From NCBI RefSeq assembly GCF_023101165.1, contig NZ_CP078076.1, positions 2,418,001 through 2,482,000 of the forward strand: a DNA stretch of 64,000 nt, given 5' to 3'. Every line of letters begins with the position of its first letter. Positions within the stretch are counted from its first letter, which is position 1. Below, piece by piece: positions 35,858 through 43,090 of the stretch. Position numbers and translations under genes: made by a program. The notes below the pieces were generated by a model. It was not told where the DNA came from and made no database searches. It saw only the letters and a program-made list of their open reading frames with translations. This stretch comes from Microbacterium sufflavum. Lineage in GTDB: Bacteria > Actinomycetota > Actinomycetes > Actinomycetales > Microbacteriaceae.

Positions 35858-36301
35858 TCAGCGCGGACGACGGACGTAGTTGCCGTCTTCCAGCCCCGCC
35901 TCGATCTCGAAGCGGTTGCGCAGCGGGTCGCGCCCCGCGAACAGGTACAGCACCGGCATCAGGAACCCGTAGCGCAGCCACTGCTCCTTGTGCACCGCCT
36001 CGTGTCGCAGGACCGCGTCGCTCGGCGGTTCGTCACCGGTGAGGAAGCAGCCACCGACGCACACACCGCCACGGTTGAACGTCCACGAGGGCATGCCGCG
36101 GAAGATCCACAGGCCGTTGCGTCGCTCGACCCGCCCCGTGCTCCACAGGGAGCCCCAGAGCCAGCCGACGGCTGTGCCCCAGGCGTAGCCCAGGCGGCTG
36201 ATGGGGGAGCGCAGCAGGAACGCGGGGATGCGACGATCCGCACGCCGCCCGCGGCGCAGCCGTTCGGCGGCCTCGTCCTGCCAGCCCTCCGGCGGCGTCA
36301 C
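35858..36301 (-). CDS. Small HExxH protein, often called Fe-S oxidoreductase in relatives
   Basis: 147 residues. 'LRHEAVHKEQW' gives an HExxH zinc motif (H100, E101, H104), and 'NRFEIEAGLEDGNY' about 30 residues later offers a glutamate ligand (E132 or E134), the layout of gluzincin peptidases. C81 and C85 (CVGGC) lie before it. About 38-56 is hydrophobic ('LGYAWGTAVGWLWGSLW') and may touch the membrane. Homologues in Microbacteriaceae carry the name Fe-S oxidoreductase, which these motifs do not support. GTG 36301 overlaps the stop of the arginase-like gene. Confidence 0.7.
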   Translation of the reverse strand: MTPPEGWQDEAAERLRRGRRADRRIPAFLLRSPISRLGYAWGTAVGWLWGSLWSTGRVERRNGLWIFRGMPSWTFNRGGVCVGGCFLTGDEPPSDAVLRHEAVHKEQWLRYGFLMPVLYLFAGRDPLRNRFEIEAGLEDGNYVRRPR

Positions 36302-37101
36302 GCGACCGCTCCGACCAGGCGCAGCAGCGCGCCCAGATCGTCGACCGCGTCGGCCGGGGACCGCGGCGCGAAGCCGGCGATCGTCGCCCCGGCCAGCGGG
36401 ATGCTCTCCCGCAGGCGGCGGATGGCCGCGCTCAGGGCGGCGGGAGACACCCCGAACGGCACCGCGGAGGACACTCCGGCGAAGGCGGCGGGGTCGAGCA
36501 CGTCGACGTCGATGTGCACCCACACGCGGCGGGCGCCCGTGGCCCGCACCGCGGCGGCCAGTGCGTCCGGATCGTCGAGATCGGCGACCGACAGACCGGT
36601 GAGCGCGGCGAGCGGATCGACCTCGGCGTCGTCGACGTTGCGGACACCGACGGTCACCACGCGCTCCCGCGGCACACCGGGGGACAGCGCGAGCTGCTCC
36701 TCGCCCTCGCCGAGCACCGCGCGCAGCGCCATGCCCGAGAAGGCACCGGACGGGGAGGTCTCCGGCGTGTGCAGGTCGGCATGCGCGTCGCACCACACGA
36801 CCGCCACATCGTCCGTCCCCCCGGGGAGCGCGTCGAGTGCCGCGACCGTGATGCTGCAGTCGCCGCCGATCAGCACCGTGTCGGCCGTGAGGTGCTCGCG
36901 CACCAGCTCGCGCGTCCGCTGCAGGGCGCTGAGGCGTCGCACCCCCGTCCCGAGGGCCTCGCCCGCCTCGACGGGCACCTCCAGCACGGTGGTCGCCGCG
37001 CGCGGGAGATCGCCGGCGATCGCCGACGCCCCGTCGACCAGGAGCATCGCCCGCGCGGCGGGCGAACCCTGCCACTGCGGCACGACGAGGAAGCGGACCA
37101 T
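36298..37101 (-). CDS. Arginase/agmatinase family protein
   Basis: 267 residues, ureohydrolase fold. Metal-site motifs are 'IGGDCSITV' (79-83), 'WCDAHADLHTP' (105-111) and 'WVHIDVDVLDP'. In classical arginase the first motif is GGDHS; here the metal-binding His is Cys, so activity on arginine is not assured. ATG 37101 has GAGAGG upstream; a longer frame from 37143 lacks such a site. Coupled to the HExxH gene that follows. The substrate is a guanidino compound by family, otherwise unknown. Confidence 0.82.
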   Translation of the reverse strand: MVRFLVVPQWQGSPAARAMLLVDGASAIAGDLPRAATTVLEVPVEAGEALGTGVRRLSALQRTRELVREHLTADTVLIGGDCSITVAALDALPGGTDDVAVVWCDAHADLHTPETSPSGAFSGMALRAVLGEGEEQLALSPGVPRERVVTVGVRNVDDAEVDPLAALTGLSVADLDDPDALAAAVRATGARRVWVHIDVDVLDPAAFAGVSSAVPFGVSPAALSAAIRRLRESIPLAGATIAGFAPRSPADAVDDLGALLRLVGAVA

Positions 37102-37126
37102 GGGAAGACCTCTCGACAGCGGAAGT

Positions 37127-37161
37127 GCTGATGCCCCGGGCACGCGGCCCGGGGCATCAGC
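37127..37161. terminator. Terminator hairpin after pspA
   Basis: A 14-bp perfect inverted repeat (GCTGATGCCCCGGG arms) with a 7-nt loop, 6 nt past the pspA stop and upstream of the arginase-like gene. The arm shares GATGCCCCGG with the hairpin after metY. Confidence 0.85.
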
Positions 37162-37167
37162 GAGGGA

Positions 37168-37914
37168 TCAGGAACCTTCGAGTGCCTGACGGGGAGCAGC
37201 GCCCCCGGCCTTGAGCTCGGCCAGGCGCGCCTCGACCTCGGTCAGCTCGCCGAGGTCCTCCAGGCTCTCGAACTGCGCATCGAGGCTCGACGCGGCCAGC
37301 TCGGCCTTGCCCTGCGCGATGGCCTCCTGGCGGCGGACCTTGTCCTCGAAGCGGCCCAGCTCGCTGGTCGGGTCGAGCACGTTGATCGAGCTCACCGCGT
37401 CCTGCACCTTGGTCTGCGCCTCGGCGACCTTGGCGCGGGCGAGCAGCTCGCTGCGCTTGTTCTTGAGCTCGTTGAGCTTGTCCTTCATGCCGTTGAGGCC
37501 GGTCTTGAGCTTGTCGACGATCTCCGTCTGCGCGGCGATCTGCGGCTCGGCGCCGGTCGCCTCACGCTCGGCGCTGATCTGGCGCTGCAGGGCGATCTTG
37601 GCGAGGTTGTCGAACTTGTCGGCGTCGGCGGTGTTGCCGGCACCGCGCATCTCATCGGCCTTGCGGCTCGCGGCGAGGGCCTTGTTGCCCCACTCGGTGG
37701 CGGCCTGCACGTCTTCCTCGTGATCGCGCTCGAGCAGACGCAGGTTGCCGATGGTCTCCGCGATGGCGGACTCGGCGTCGGCGATGCTGTTGGTGTAGTC
37801 GCGGACGAGCTGGTCGAGCATCTTCTGCGGGTCTTCCGCAGAATCCAGGAGGGCGTTGATGTTCGCGCGGACGAGGGTGGAGATCCGTCCGAAGATGGAC
37901 TGCTTGGCGGTCAT
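37168..37914 (-). CDS. pspA: PspA/IM30 family membrane-stress protein
   Basis: 248 residues, almost wholly alpha-helical coiled coil. The N-terminal amphipathic helix 'MTAKQSIFGRISTLVRANINALLDSAEDPQKMLDQLVRDY' is diagnostic and binds damaged membranes; the long hairpin 'NNL..KTGLNGMKDKLNELKNKRSELLARAKVAEAQ' region follows. PspA/IM30 proteins form ESCRT-III-like rods that keep the membrane tight under stress. It lies 59 nt after the TPM-domain gene on the same strand, a pairing found in other Actinobacteria. Confidence 0.92.
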   Translation of the reverse strand: MTAKQSIFGRISTLVRANINALLDSAEDPQKMLDQLVRDYTNSIADAESAIAETIGNLRLLERDHEEDVQAATEWGNKALAASRKADEMRGAGNTADADKFDNLAKIALQRQISAEREATGAEPQIAAQTEIVDKLKTGLNGMKDKLNELKNKRSELLARAKVAEAQTKVQDAVSSINVLDPTSELGRFEDKVRRQEAIAQGKAELAASSLDAQFESLEDLGELTEVEARLAELKAGGAAPRQALEGS

Positions 37915-37973
37915 GCGTGGTTCCTTTCAGAGGGTCGTCGTAAAGAGCGTGTCGTACGTGTCTGTGCGGGGGA

Positions 37974-39995
37974 TCAGAAGCGTCGCCCCCCGGAGCGTCC
38001 GCGGCTGCCTCCGCCTCCGAAGCCGGAGCTGCGGAAACCGCCGCCGCCGGAGGAGCGCCAGCCGCTGCTGCTGCGACGCGAGGACCCGCCCCCGCCGCCC
38101 GCCAGCAGTCCGCCGATGATCCCGCCGAGGATGTCGCCGCCGATGCCGGAGCCGCCCGAGCCGGTCGAGCCGCCGAAGAGCCCGCCCCAGCTGTCGTCGG
38201 CGGCCACGGTCGGGCCGTACGAGCGGACGTCGGACTCGGCCGCCGCGGTCGCCTGTCTGGCGAGGTCGAGCGCCCTGGTCGCCTCGGCGAGTGCCCGCTC
38301 GACGTCGGTCGTGCGCAGGCTCAGCGCCTGCGTGAGTGCGGCCTCGGCGCTCGCGAGGCGCGTCCGCGCGGCGGAGCCGACCGTGCCGCGGCGGGTCTCG
38401 ATGAACTCCCTCGTCGCGCGGATCTCGGAGTTCGCCTGGGCCAGCGTGGGCTCGAGCAGCTGTTGCGCACGGCGCGCGCGGTCGACGGCCTCGCGCCCCT
38501 GCGCGAGCGCGGCGTCGATCTGCGTGTTCGCGGCCGTGAGCGCGTCGAGTGCGCGCTGCGGATTCTTCGCCGTGCCGGTCAGATCGGCCTGCGCGACCTG
38601 CAGCTGCTGGGCGGTGGCCGAGGCCGCGGCGGCGATCGCGCCGGACGGGTCGGGCAGCTGCGCGGCGGCGGCGAGGTCGGACTGCAGCTCCGCGACCAGG
38701 GCGGTGGCGGCCCGCTGCGTGGCGGACAGCTCCGTGCCGAGCGCCACGATCGCCCGCACCAGTTGGCCGGCCTGCGCCACGGACTGCTCCGCGGTGCGGA
38801 TCGCGAACGCCGCCTCGCCCGATCGCCCGGCGGCGATCGCCTGCTCGGCAGCCTGGATCGAGCGGTCGGCGAGGGCTGCACGCTCCTGCGCCTGCGTCGG
38901 GTTGTCGGCCACCGTGGCGAACGCGGCCGGATCGTACGCGGCCGAGAGCGCGGCGAGCGACGAGGCGGCGGTCGGCAGCAGCGGGGTCAGTGCGGCGCGC
39001 TCTCCGCGCACGCGCTCGAGCTCCTGCGGCGCGTTCTGCTCCAGCTGGCGCAGTGCGTCGAACGCCTCGGTGTTCTCGTCGAGCACGCGGTCGATCTCGT
39101 CGGCGAGCTGGATGATGCGGATGTGCCACGCCCGGCGGTCATGGACGGAGTCCTCGATCTCGTCGTCGAGCTTCTGCCGCAGGTCGAACGCCTCCGCGAT
39201 CTTCGCCTTGGCCTCGTCGACCGCGCGCGTGAACTCGGCCGTCGCCCCGTCGCCGAACTGCGCCACCGCGAAGCCGAGCTCCTCGCGGCTGGACGTGATG
39301 GCGTCGTCGGCCTGCACGAGCGCGGCACCGGCCTGCTGCTCGACCTGCGCGTCGGTGAGCGTGGAGAACGGGTCGGCGGGGTCGGGGGTCTCGGGCATCG
39401 CGCCGCGCTCGCGGGTGGCGGCGTTGCGCCGCGCACGGCGGACGAGCGAGACCACGAGCCAGATCAGCAGCAGCACGACGACGACCGCGACCACGATGAG
39501 CGTCACCCGCAGGGCACCCGCGCCGCCGTCGCCCTGGATCCGGTCGGCCGCGAGGGTGATCGCGCCCGCCCAGTCCCCGGCTCCCGCGAGCGGTGCGATG
39601 TCGTTCTCGATGCCGTCGAGCTGGCTGTTGCTCAGCGGACCGGAGGAGTCGGCGGAGATGTAGAGGCTGCGGCCGTCGACCGCGATCGCGAGCAGGTACT
39701 GCGACGGGCCGAGGTTGTTCGCCGACGCCACCGCGTCGGCCCAGTCCGCGCTGTCGGAGGGGTTGGTGAAGTCGTCGACGAGGACGACGAAGAGGTCGGC
39801 CGAGGAGTTGGCCGAGAGCTCCTGCAAGCGGGTCTCGACCGTGCTCTTCTCGGACGGGCTCAGGACCCCGGCCTGATCGGTGACGTACCCGGCGTCGAGC
39901 GTGAGCGGATCGGTGGCGGAGGCGGCGGACGTGCTGAACGTCCCGATCATCGCGGCCAGCAGAAGTGCGGCCAGCGCAAGCCACCGTTTCGTCAT
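37974..39995 (-). CDS. Secreted/membrane TPM-domain protein with coiled-coil and Gly/Ser-rich tail
   Basis: 673 residues. Signal peptide about 1-27; TPM domain about 36-150 ('YVTDQAGVLSPSEKSTVETRLQELSANSSADLFVVLVDDF'); membrane segment about 163-186; then about 400 residues of Ala/Glu-rich coiled coil facing the cytoplasm. The C-terminal tail of about 75 residues is Gly/Ser/Arg-rich ('SSGGGGFRSSGFGGGGSRG'). GGAGGG precedes the ATG; TAGACT at 40034-40039 (minus) may be its -10. It pairs with pspA, so it is probably part of envelope stress control. Confidence 0.85.
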   Translation of the reverse strand: MTKRWLALAALLLAAMIGTFSTSAASATDPLTLDAGYVTDQAGVLSPSEKSTVETRLQELSANSSADLFVVLVDDFTNPSDSADWADAVASANNLGPSQYLLAIAVDGRSLYISADSSGPLSNSQLDGIENDIAPLAGAGDWAGAITLAADRIQGDGGAGALRVTLIVVAVVVVLLLIWLVVSLVRRARRNAATRERGAMPETPDPADPFSTLTDAQVEQQAGAALVQADDAITSSREELGFAVAQFGDGATAEFTRAVDEAKAKIAEAFDLRQKLDDEIEDSVHDRRAWHIRIIQLADEIDRVLDENTEAFDALRQLEQNAPQELERVRGERAALTPLLPTAASSLAALSAAYDPAAFATVADNPTQAQERAALADRSIQAAEQAIAAGRSGEAAFAIRTAEQSVAQAGQLVRAIVALGTELSATQRAATALVAELQSDLAAAAQLPDPSGAIAAAASATAQQLQVAQADLTGTAKNPQRALDALTAANTQIDAALAQGREAVDRARRAQQLLEPTLAQANSEIRATREFIETRRGTVGSAARTRLASAEAALTQALSLRTTDVERALAEATRALDLARQATAAAESDVRSYGPTVAADDSWGGLFGGSTGSGGSGIGGDILGGIIGGLLAGGGGGSSRRSSSGWRSSGGGGFRSSGFGGGGSRGRSGGRRF

Positions 39996-40104
39996 CGTGT
40001 TCCCTCCGACCGGCAGCCGAGCCCCATGTCACGAGTCTATGCACTGGGTACGACACGCGACAGCGCCGCGGGGCGCATCGCCGTTCGCCGTCAGCGGAGA
40101 CACA

Positions 40105-40110
40105 TACGCT
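40105..40110 (+). promoter_or_regulatory. Leaderless-type -10 hexamer of the DUF3097 gene (TACGCT)
   Basis: TACGCT ends 7 nt before ATG 40118. Confidence 0.5.
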
Positions 40111-40117
40111 GGAGGGC

Positions 40118-40957
40118 ATGGACGACAGGTACGGATCGGATGTGCTGGCGTCGGGCTGGCGCGAACGCGGAGCGAAGCAGGTGCCGATCGTCCCGGCCGA
40201 GATCGACCTCGTGGTCGAGGTCGCCGCGGACGGCTACTGCGGCGCGGTGACGCGCGTGCAGGGCGGCACCGTCGAGCTCGAGGACTGGAAGGGGCGCAAG
40301 CGCCTCTTCCCGCTCGGCGGCGGCTTCCTGATCGACGGCGCGCCCGTGCGGCTGACCGTCCCCGCCGTGAAGGAGCAGGGACCGCGACGCACGGCCTCCG
40401 GCTCGTTCGCGGTCGCCGACCAGCGCGCCAGGACCGCGCTTCCCAGCCGCATCCTCGTCGAGGGACGCCACGATGCCGAGCTGGTCGAGAAGGTGTGGGG
40501 CGCGGACCTGCGGGTGGAGGGCGTCGCGGTGGAGTATCTGCAGGGCGTCGACCTGCTCGACGAGCTCCTCGCCGCCGAGCCGCCCAGCCGTGAGCGGCGC
40601 TACGGCGTGCTGGTGGACCACCTCGTGCCGGGATCGAAGGAGTCGCGCATCGCCGAGGCCGTGGCCCGCGGACCCCACGGCCGGCACGTGCGCATCGTCG
40701 GCCACCCGTTCGTCGACGTGTGGCAGTGCGTCACCCCGCGGGCGCTGGGCATCGCGGCGTGGCCCGAGATCCCGCGCGGCGTGGACTGGAAGACGGGCAT
40801 CTGCCGCGCGTTCGGATGGCCGCACGAGACCCAGGCCGACACCGCGCGGGCCTGGCAGCACATCCTGTCCAAGGTCACCACGTATCGCGACCTCGAACCC
40901 GCGCTGCTCGGCCGTGTGGAGGAGCTGATCGACTTCGTCACGGAGCCGGCGGGCTAG
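40118..40957 (+). CDS. DUF3097 family protein with a TOPRIM-like centre
   Basis: 279 residues, an actinobacterial family of unknown function. About 25-85 is a small beta-rich domain ('GAVTRVQGGTVELEDWKGRKRLFPL'). About 108-215 reads like a TOPRIM fold: 'RILVEGRHDAELVEKVWG' (E115) followed by 'RYGVLVDHLVPGSKESRIAEAV' (D167), as in primases and RNase M5. The second acidic residue of the DxD pair appears replaced by His. 'WPHETQADTARAWQHILSKV' closes the protein. Nucleic-acid processing is an inference. It is followed by trmB, which has its own promoter hexamer. Confidence 0.8.
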   Translation: MDDRYGSDVLASGWRERGAKQVPIVPAEIDLVVEVAADGYCGAVTRVQGGTVELEDWKGRKRLFPLGGGFLIDGAPVRLTVPAVKEQGPRRTASGSFAVADQRARTALPSRILVEGRHDAELVEKVWGADLRVEGVAVEYLQGVDLLDELLAAEPPSRERRYGVLVDHLVPGSKESRIAEAVARGPHGRHVRIVGHPFVDVWQCVTPRALGIAAWPEIPRGVDWKTGICRAFGWPHETQADTARAWQHILSKVTTYRDLEPALLGRVEELIDFVTEPAG

Positions 40958-40989
40958 CGCTCCGGTCCGGGCGGCGGAGCGCCGACGGC

Positions 40990-40995
40990 TACCCT
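40990..40995 (+). promoter_or_regulatory. Leaderless-type -10 hexamer of trmB (TACCCT)
   Basis: TACCCT ends 6 nt before ATG 41002. Confidence 0.55.
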
Positions 40996-41001
40996 GGAAC
41001 C

Positions 41002-41727
41002 ATGCCCGAACCCCGCACTTTCCGCGACGAACCGGTGTCTTTCGTGCGCCGCAGCGGCCGGATGTCCGACGCGCAGGAGCGCGCCTTCGCCGAGCTCGGC
41101 CCGCAGTACCTGCTGGACGTGCCGCGCGACGTGGCCTGGACCTCGGTGCACCCGGAAGCACGGCTCGACCCCGCGGCCGAGTACGGCAGGCACGCCGACC
41201 TGTACGTCGAGATCGGCTCGGGCCAGGGCCACGCGATCGTCGCCGCCGCGACCTCCCGCCCGGACGACGACTTCCTGGCGGTCGAGGTGTTCCGAGCGGG
41301 ACTCGCGCGCACCATGCTCGATGCCGACCGGGAGGGCGCGCGCAATCTCCGCGTGGTCGAGGCCAACGCACCGGAGGTGCTGTCGTCGTACCTGCCCGAG
41401 GGTGCCGCGCGCGAGGTGTGGATCTTCTTCCCCGACCCCTGGCACAAGAAGCGGCACACCAAGCGCCGCCTCGTCCGTGCGGGCTTCGGGGCGACCGCGG
41501 CCAGGGCGCTGCGCGACGGCGGTCTGCTGCGGCTCGCGACCGACTGGGAGGACTATGCGCTCCAGATGCGCGAGGTGCTCGACGAGGATCCGCTCTTCGA
41601 GCGCGCGTTCGACGGTGAGTGGGCGGAGCGCTTCGACGGGCGCGTGATGACGGCCTTCGAGCGGAAGGGCATCGCGAAGGGACGCGACATCCGCGACCTC
41701 GTATACCGTCGGCGGGCGCGCGCGTGA
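41002..41727 (+). CDS. trmB: tRNA (guanine-N7-)-methyltransferase
   Basis: 241 residues. It methylates G46 of tRNA using SAM. 'YVEIGSGQGHAIVAAA' is the SAM-binding loop, 'VEVFRAGLARTM' and 'RVVEANAPEVL' follow, and 'EVWIFFPDPWHKKRHTKRRLV' is the TrmB hallmark (FPDPWHKxRHxKRR). 'LRLATDWEDYALQM' is the conserved late motif. The stop overlaps the GTG of the next membrane protein gene. Confidence 0.95.
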   Translation: MPEPRTFRDEPVSFVRRSGRMSDAQERAFAELGPQYLLDVPRDVAWTSVHPEARLDPAAEYGRHADLYVEIGSGQGHAIVAAATSRPDDDFLAVEVFRAGLARTMLDADREGARNLRVVEANAPEVLSSYLPEGAAREVWIFFPDPWHKKRHTKRRLVRAGFGATAARALRDGGLLRLATDWEDYALQMREVLDEDPLFERAFDGEWAERFDGRVMTAFERKGIAKGRDIRDLVYRRRARA

Positions 41728-42608
41728 CCCTGCCCGCGACGGCCACCTCCCTCCGTGCGGGCGGCGTGGTGGCGGCCGCGCTCGTGTGCGCCGCGGCTCC
41801 GGCGTTCTTCGTGCTGGAACTGCCCTGGCTCGGGTGGCTGCTGCTCGCGGTCGGCGTCGCTGCGGCGTGGGTCGCGGAGCGCTCGGGGAACTCCCGACGG
41901 ACGGACGCTGCGGAGGCGGGCGCGGTGCCGGAGGACGGGCGGCGACGGACCCCGTCGCTCACGCGCGACCTGTCGCTCATCGCGGTCGGCATGCTGATCG
42001 TGAGCGTCATCCCGCTCGCCGCGGAACTGGACAACCTCGCGATGCTGCGGTTCACCCTCGCGCTGGGCGGCGCGGTCGCCGTGCCGTACCTGATCTCCCG
42101 CTTCGTGTACCGCGACCGGGCGATCTCGTTCCCGTGGCGCACGGGGCGGCGCTGGGGGCGGCTCCAGTGGGGCTGGCTGGTGGCGGTGCTCGTGCTGGGC
42201 TGGCTGATCCTGCCGTACTACTTCATCAGCAGCGGCGTGTACCAGAACTGGCCGGTGGTCGACACGCCCGACCTCATCGCCCGCCTGTTCGTCGGCGTCG
42301 GCGCGGTCGGCATCTGGGACGAGCTGTTCTTCATCTGCACCGTCTTCGCCCTGCTGCGGCGGCACTTCCCGGACGCCCTGGCGAACGTGCTCCAGTCGAT
42401 CGTGTTCGTGTCGTTCCTGTGGGAGCTCGGCTATCGCGAGTGGGGGCCGCTGCTGACCATCCCGTTCGCGCTGCTGCAGGGCTTCATCTTCCTCCGCACG
42501 CACTCTCTCGCCTACGTGGTGACCGTCCACCTGCTGTTCGACGCCGTCGTGTTCGCGGTCCTCGTCCATGCCCACAACCCCGGGCTGCTGCCGGTCTTCC
42601 TCGTGTGA
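41724..42608 (+). CDS. CPBP-like intramembrane protease homologue, probably degenerate
   Basis: 294 residues, seven or eight membrane segments. The C-terminal half follows the CPBP (Abi/Rce1) pattern, but motif 1 is 'WDELFFICTVFALLRRHF', where EExxxR is reduced to DE without the arginine. Motif 2 ('SIVFVSFLWELGYREWG') lacks the metal-binding His, and only motif 3 ('HLLFDAVVF') looks intact. So it may not be an active protease. GTG 41724 overlaps trmB by 4 nt, so the two are [12 protein letters not shown]. Confidence 0.7.
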   Translation: MTLPATATSLRAGGVVAAALVCAAAPAFFVLELPWLGWLLLAVGVAAAWVAERSGNSRRTDAAEAGAVPEDGRRRTPSLTRDLSLIAVGMLIVSVIPLAAELDNLAMLRFTLALGGAVAVPYLISRFVYRDRAISFPWRTGRRWGRLQWGWLVAVLVLGWLILPYYFISSGVYQNWPVVDTPDLIARLFVGVGAVGIWDELFFICTVFALLRRHFPDALANVLQSIVFVSFLWELGYREWGPLLTIPFALLQGFIFLRTHSLAYVVTVHLLFDAVVFAVLVHAHNPGLLPVFLV

Positions 42609-42648
42609 GCGGCTTGCCCCGCAGCGCCTCGCGACGGGACAATCGGGT

Positions 42649-43041
42649 GTGCTCATCGTCGGACTCGTCCTCGCCGCGGCCGCTGCGGCCTTCCACGTCT
42701 TCATCTTCGCGCTCGAATCCCTGCGCTGGACCGAGCCGGAGACCCGCAAGATCTTCGGCGTCGCGAGCGAGGCCGACGCCGTGACCATGAAGCAGCTCGC
42801 GTTCAACCAGGGCTTCTACAACCTGTTCCTGGCGCTCACGACGCTGCTCGGCATCGGTCTCGTGATCGTCGGCGCCGCCACGGTGGGTGTGACGCTCGTG
42901 CTGGCCGGCACCGGGATGATGCTGGCCGCGGCCCTCGTCCTGGTGCTCTCCGATCGCTCGAAGGCACGCGCCGCGGCGATGCAAGGAACCCTGCCGCTGC
43001 TCGCCGTGCTCGCGACCGCGGTCGGGCTCGCCCTGGGCTGA
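42649..43041 (+). CDS. DUF1304 family membrane protein
   Basis: 130 residues with four membrane segments. 'AAAFHVFIFALESLRWTEPETRKIFGV' and 'KQLAFNQGFYNLFLALTTLLGI' are the hallmarks of DUF1304 (YqjF-like small membrane proteins of unknown function). GTG 42649 is the conserved start: a longer frame upstream overlaps the previous gene and has poor codon use. GACAAT ends 5 nt before it, a possible off-consensus -10. Confidence 0.85.
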   Translation: MLIVGLVLAAAAAAFHVFIFALESLRWTEPETRKIFGVASEADAVTMKQLAFNQGFYNLFLALTTLLGIGLVIVGAATVGVTLVLAGTGMMLAAALVLVLSDRSKARAAAMQGTLPLLAVLATAVGLALG

Positions 43042-43090
43042 GCCCGGCGCGAGGGGTGACTTTCCCGCGCGCAGCCGCCACACTCGGTGA

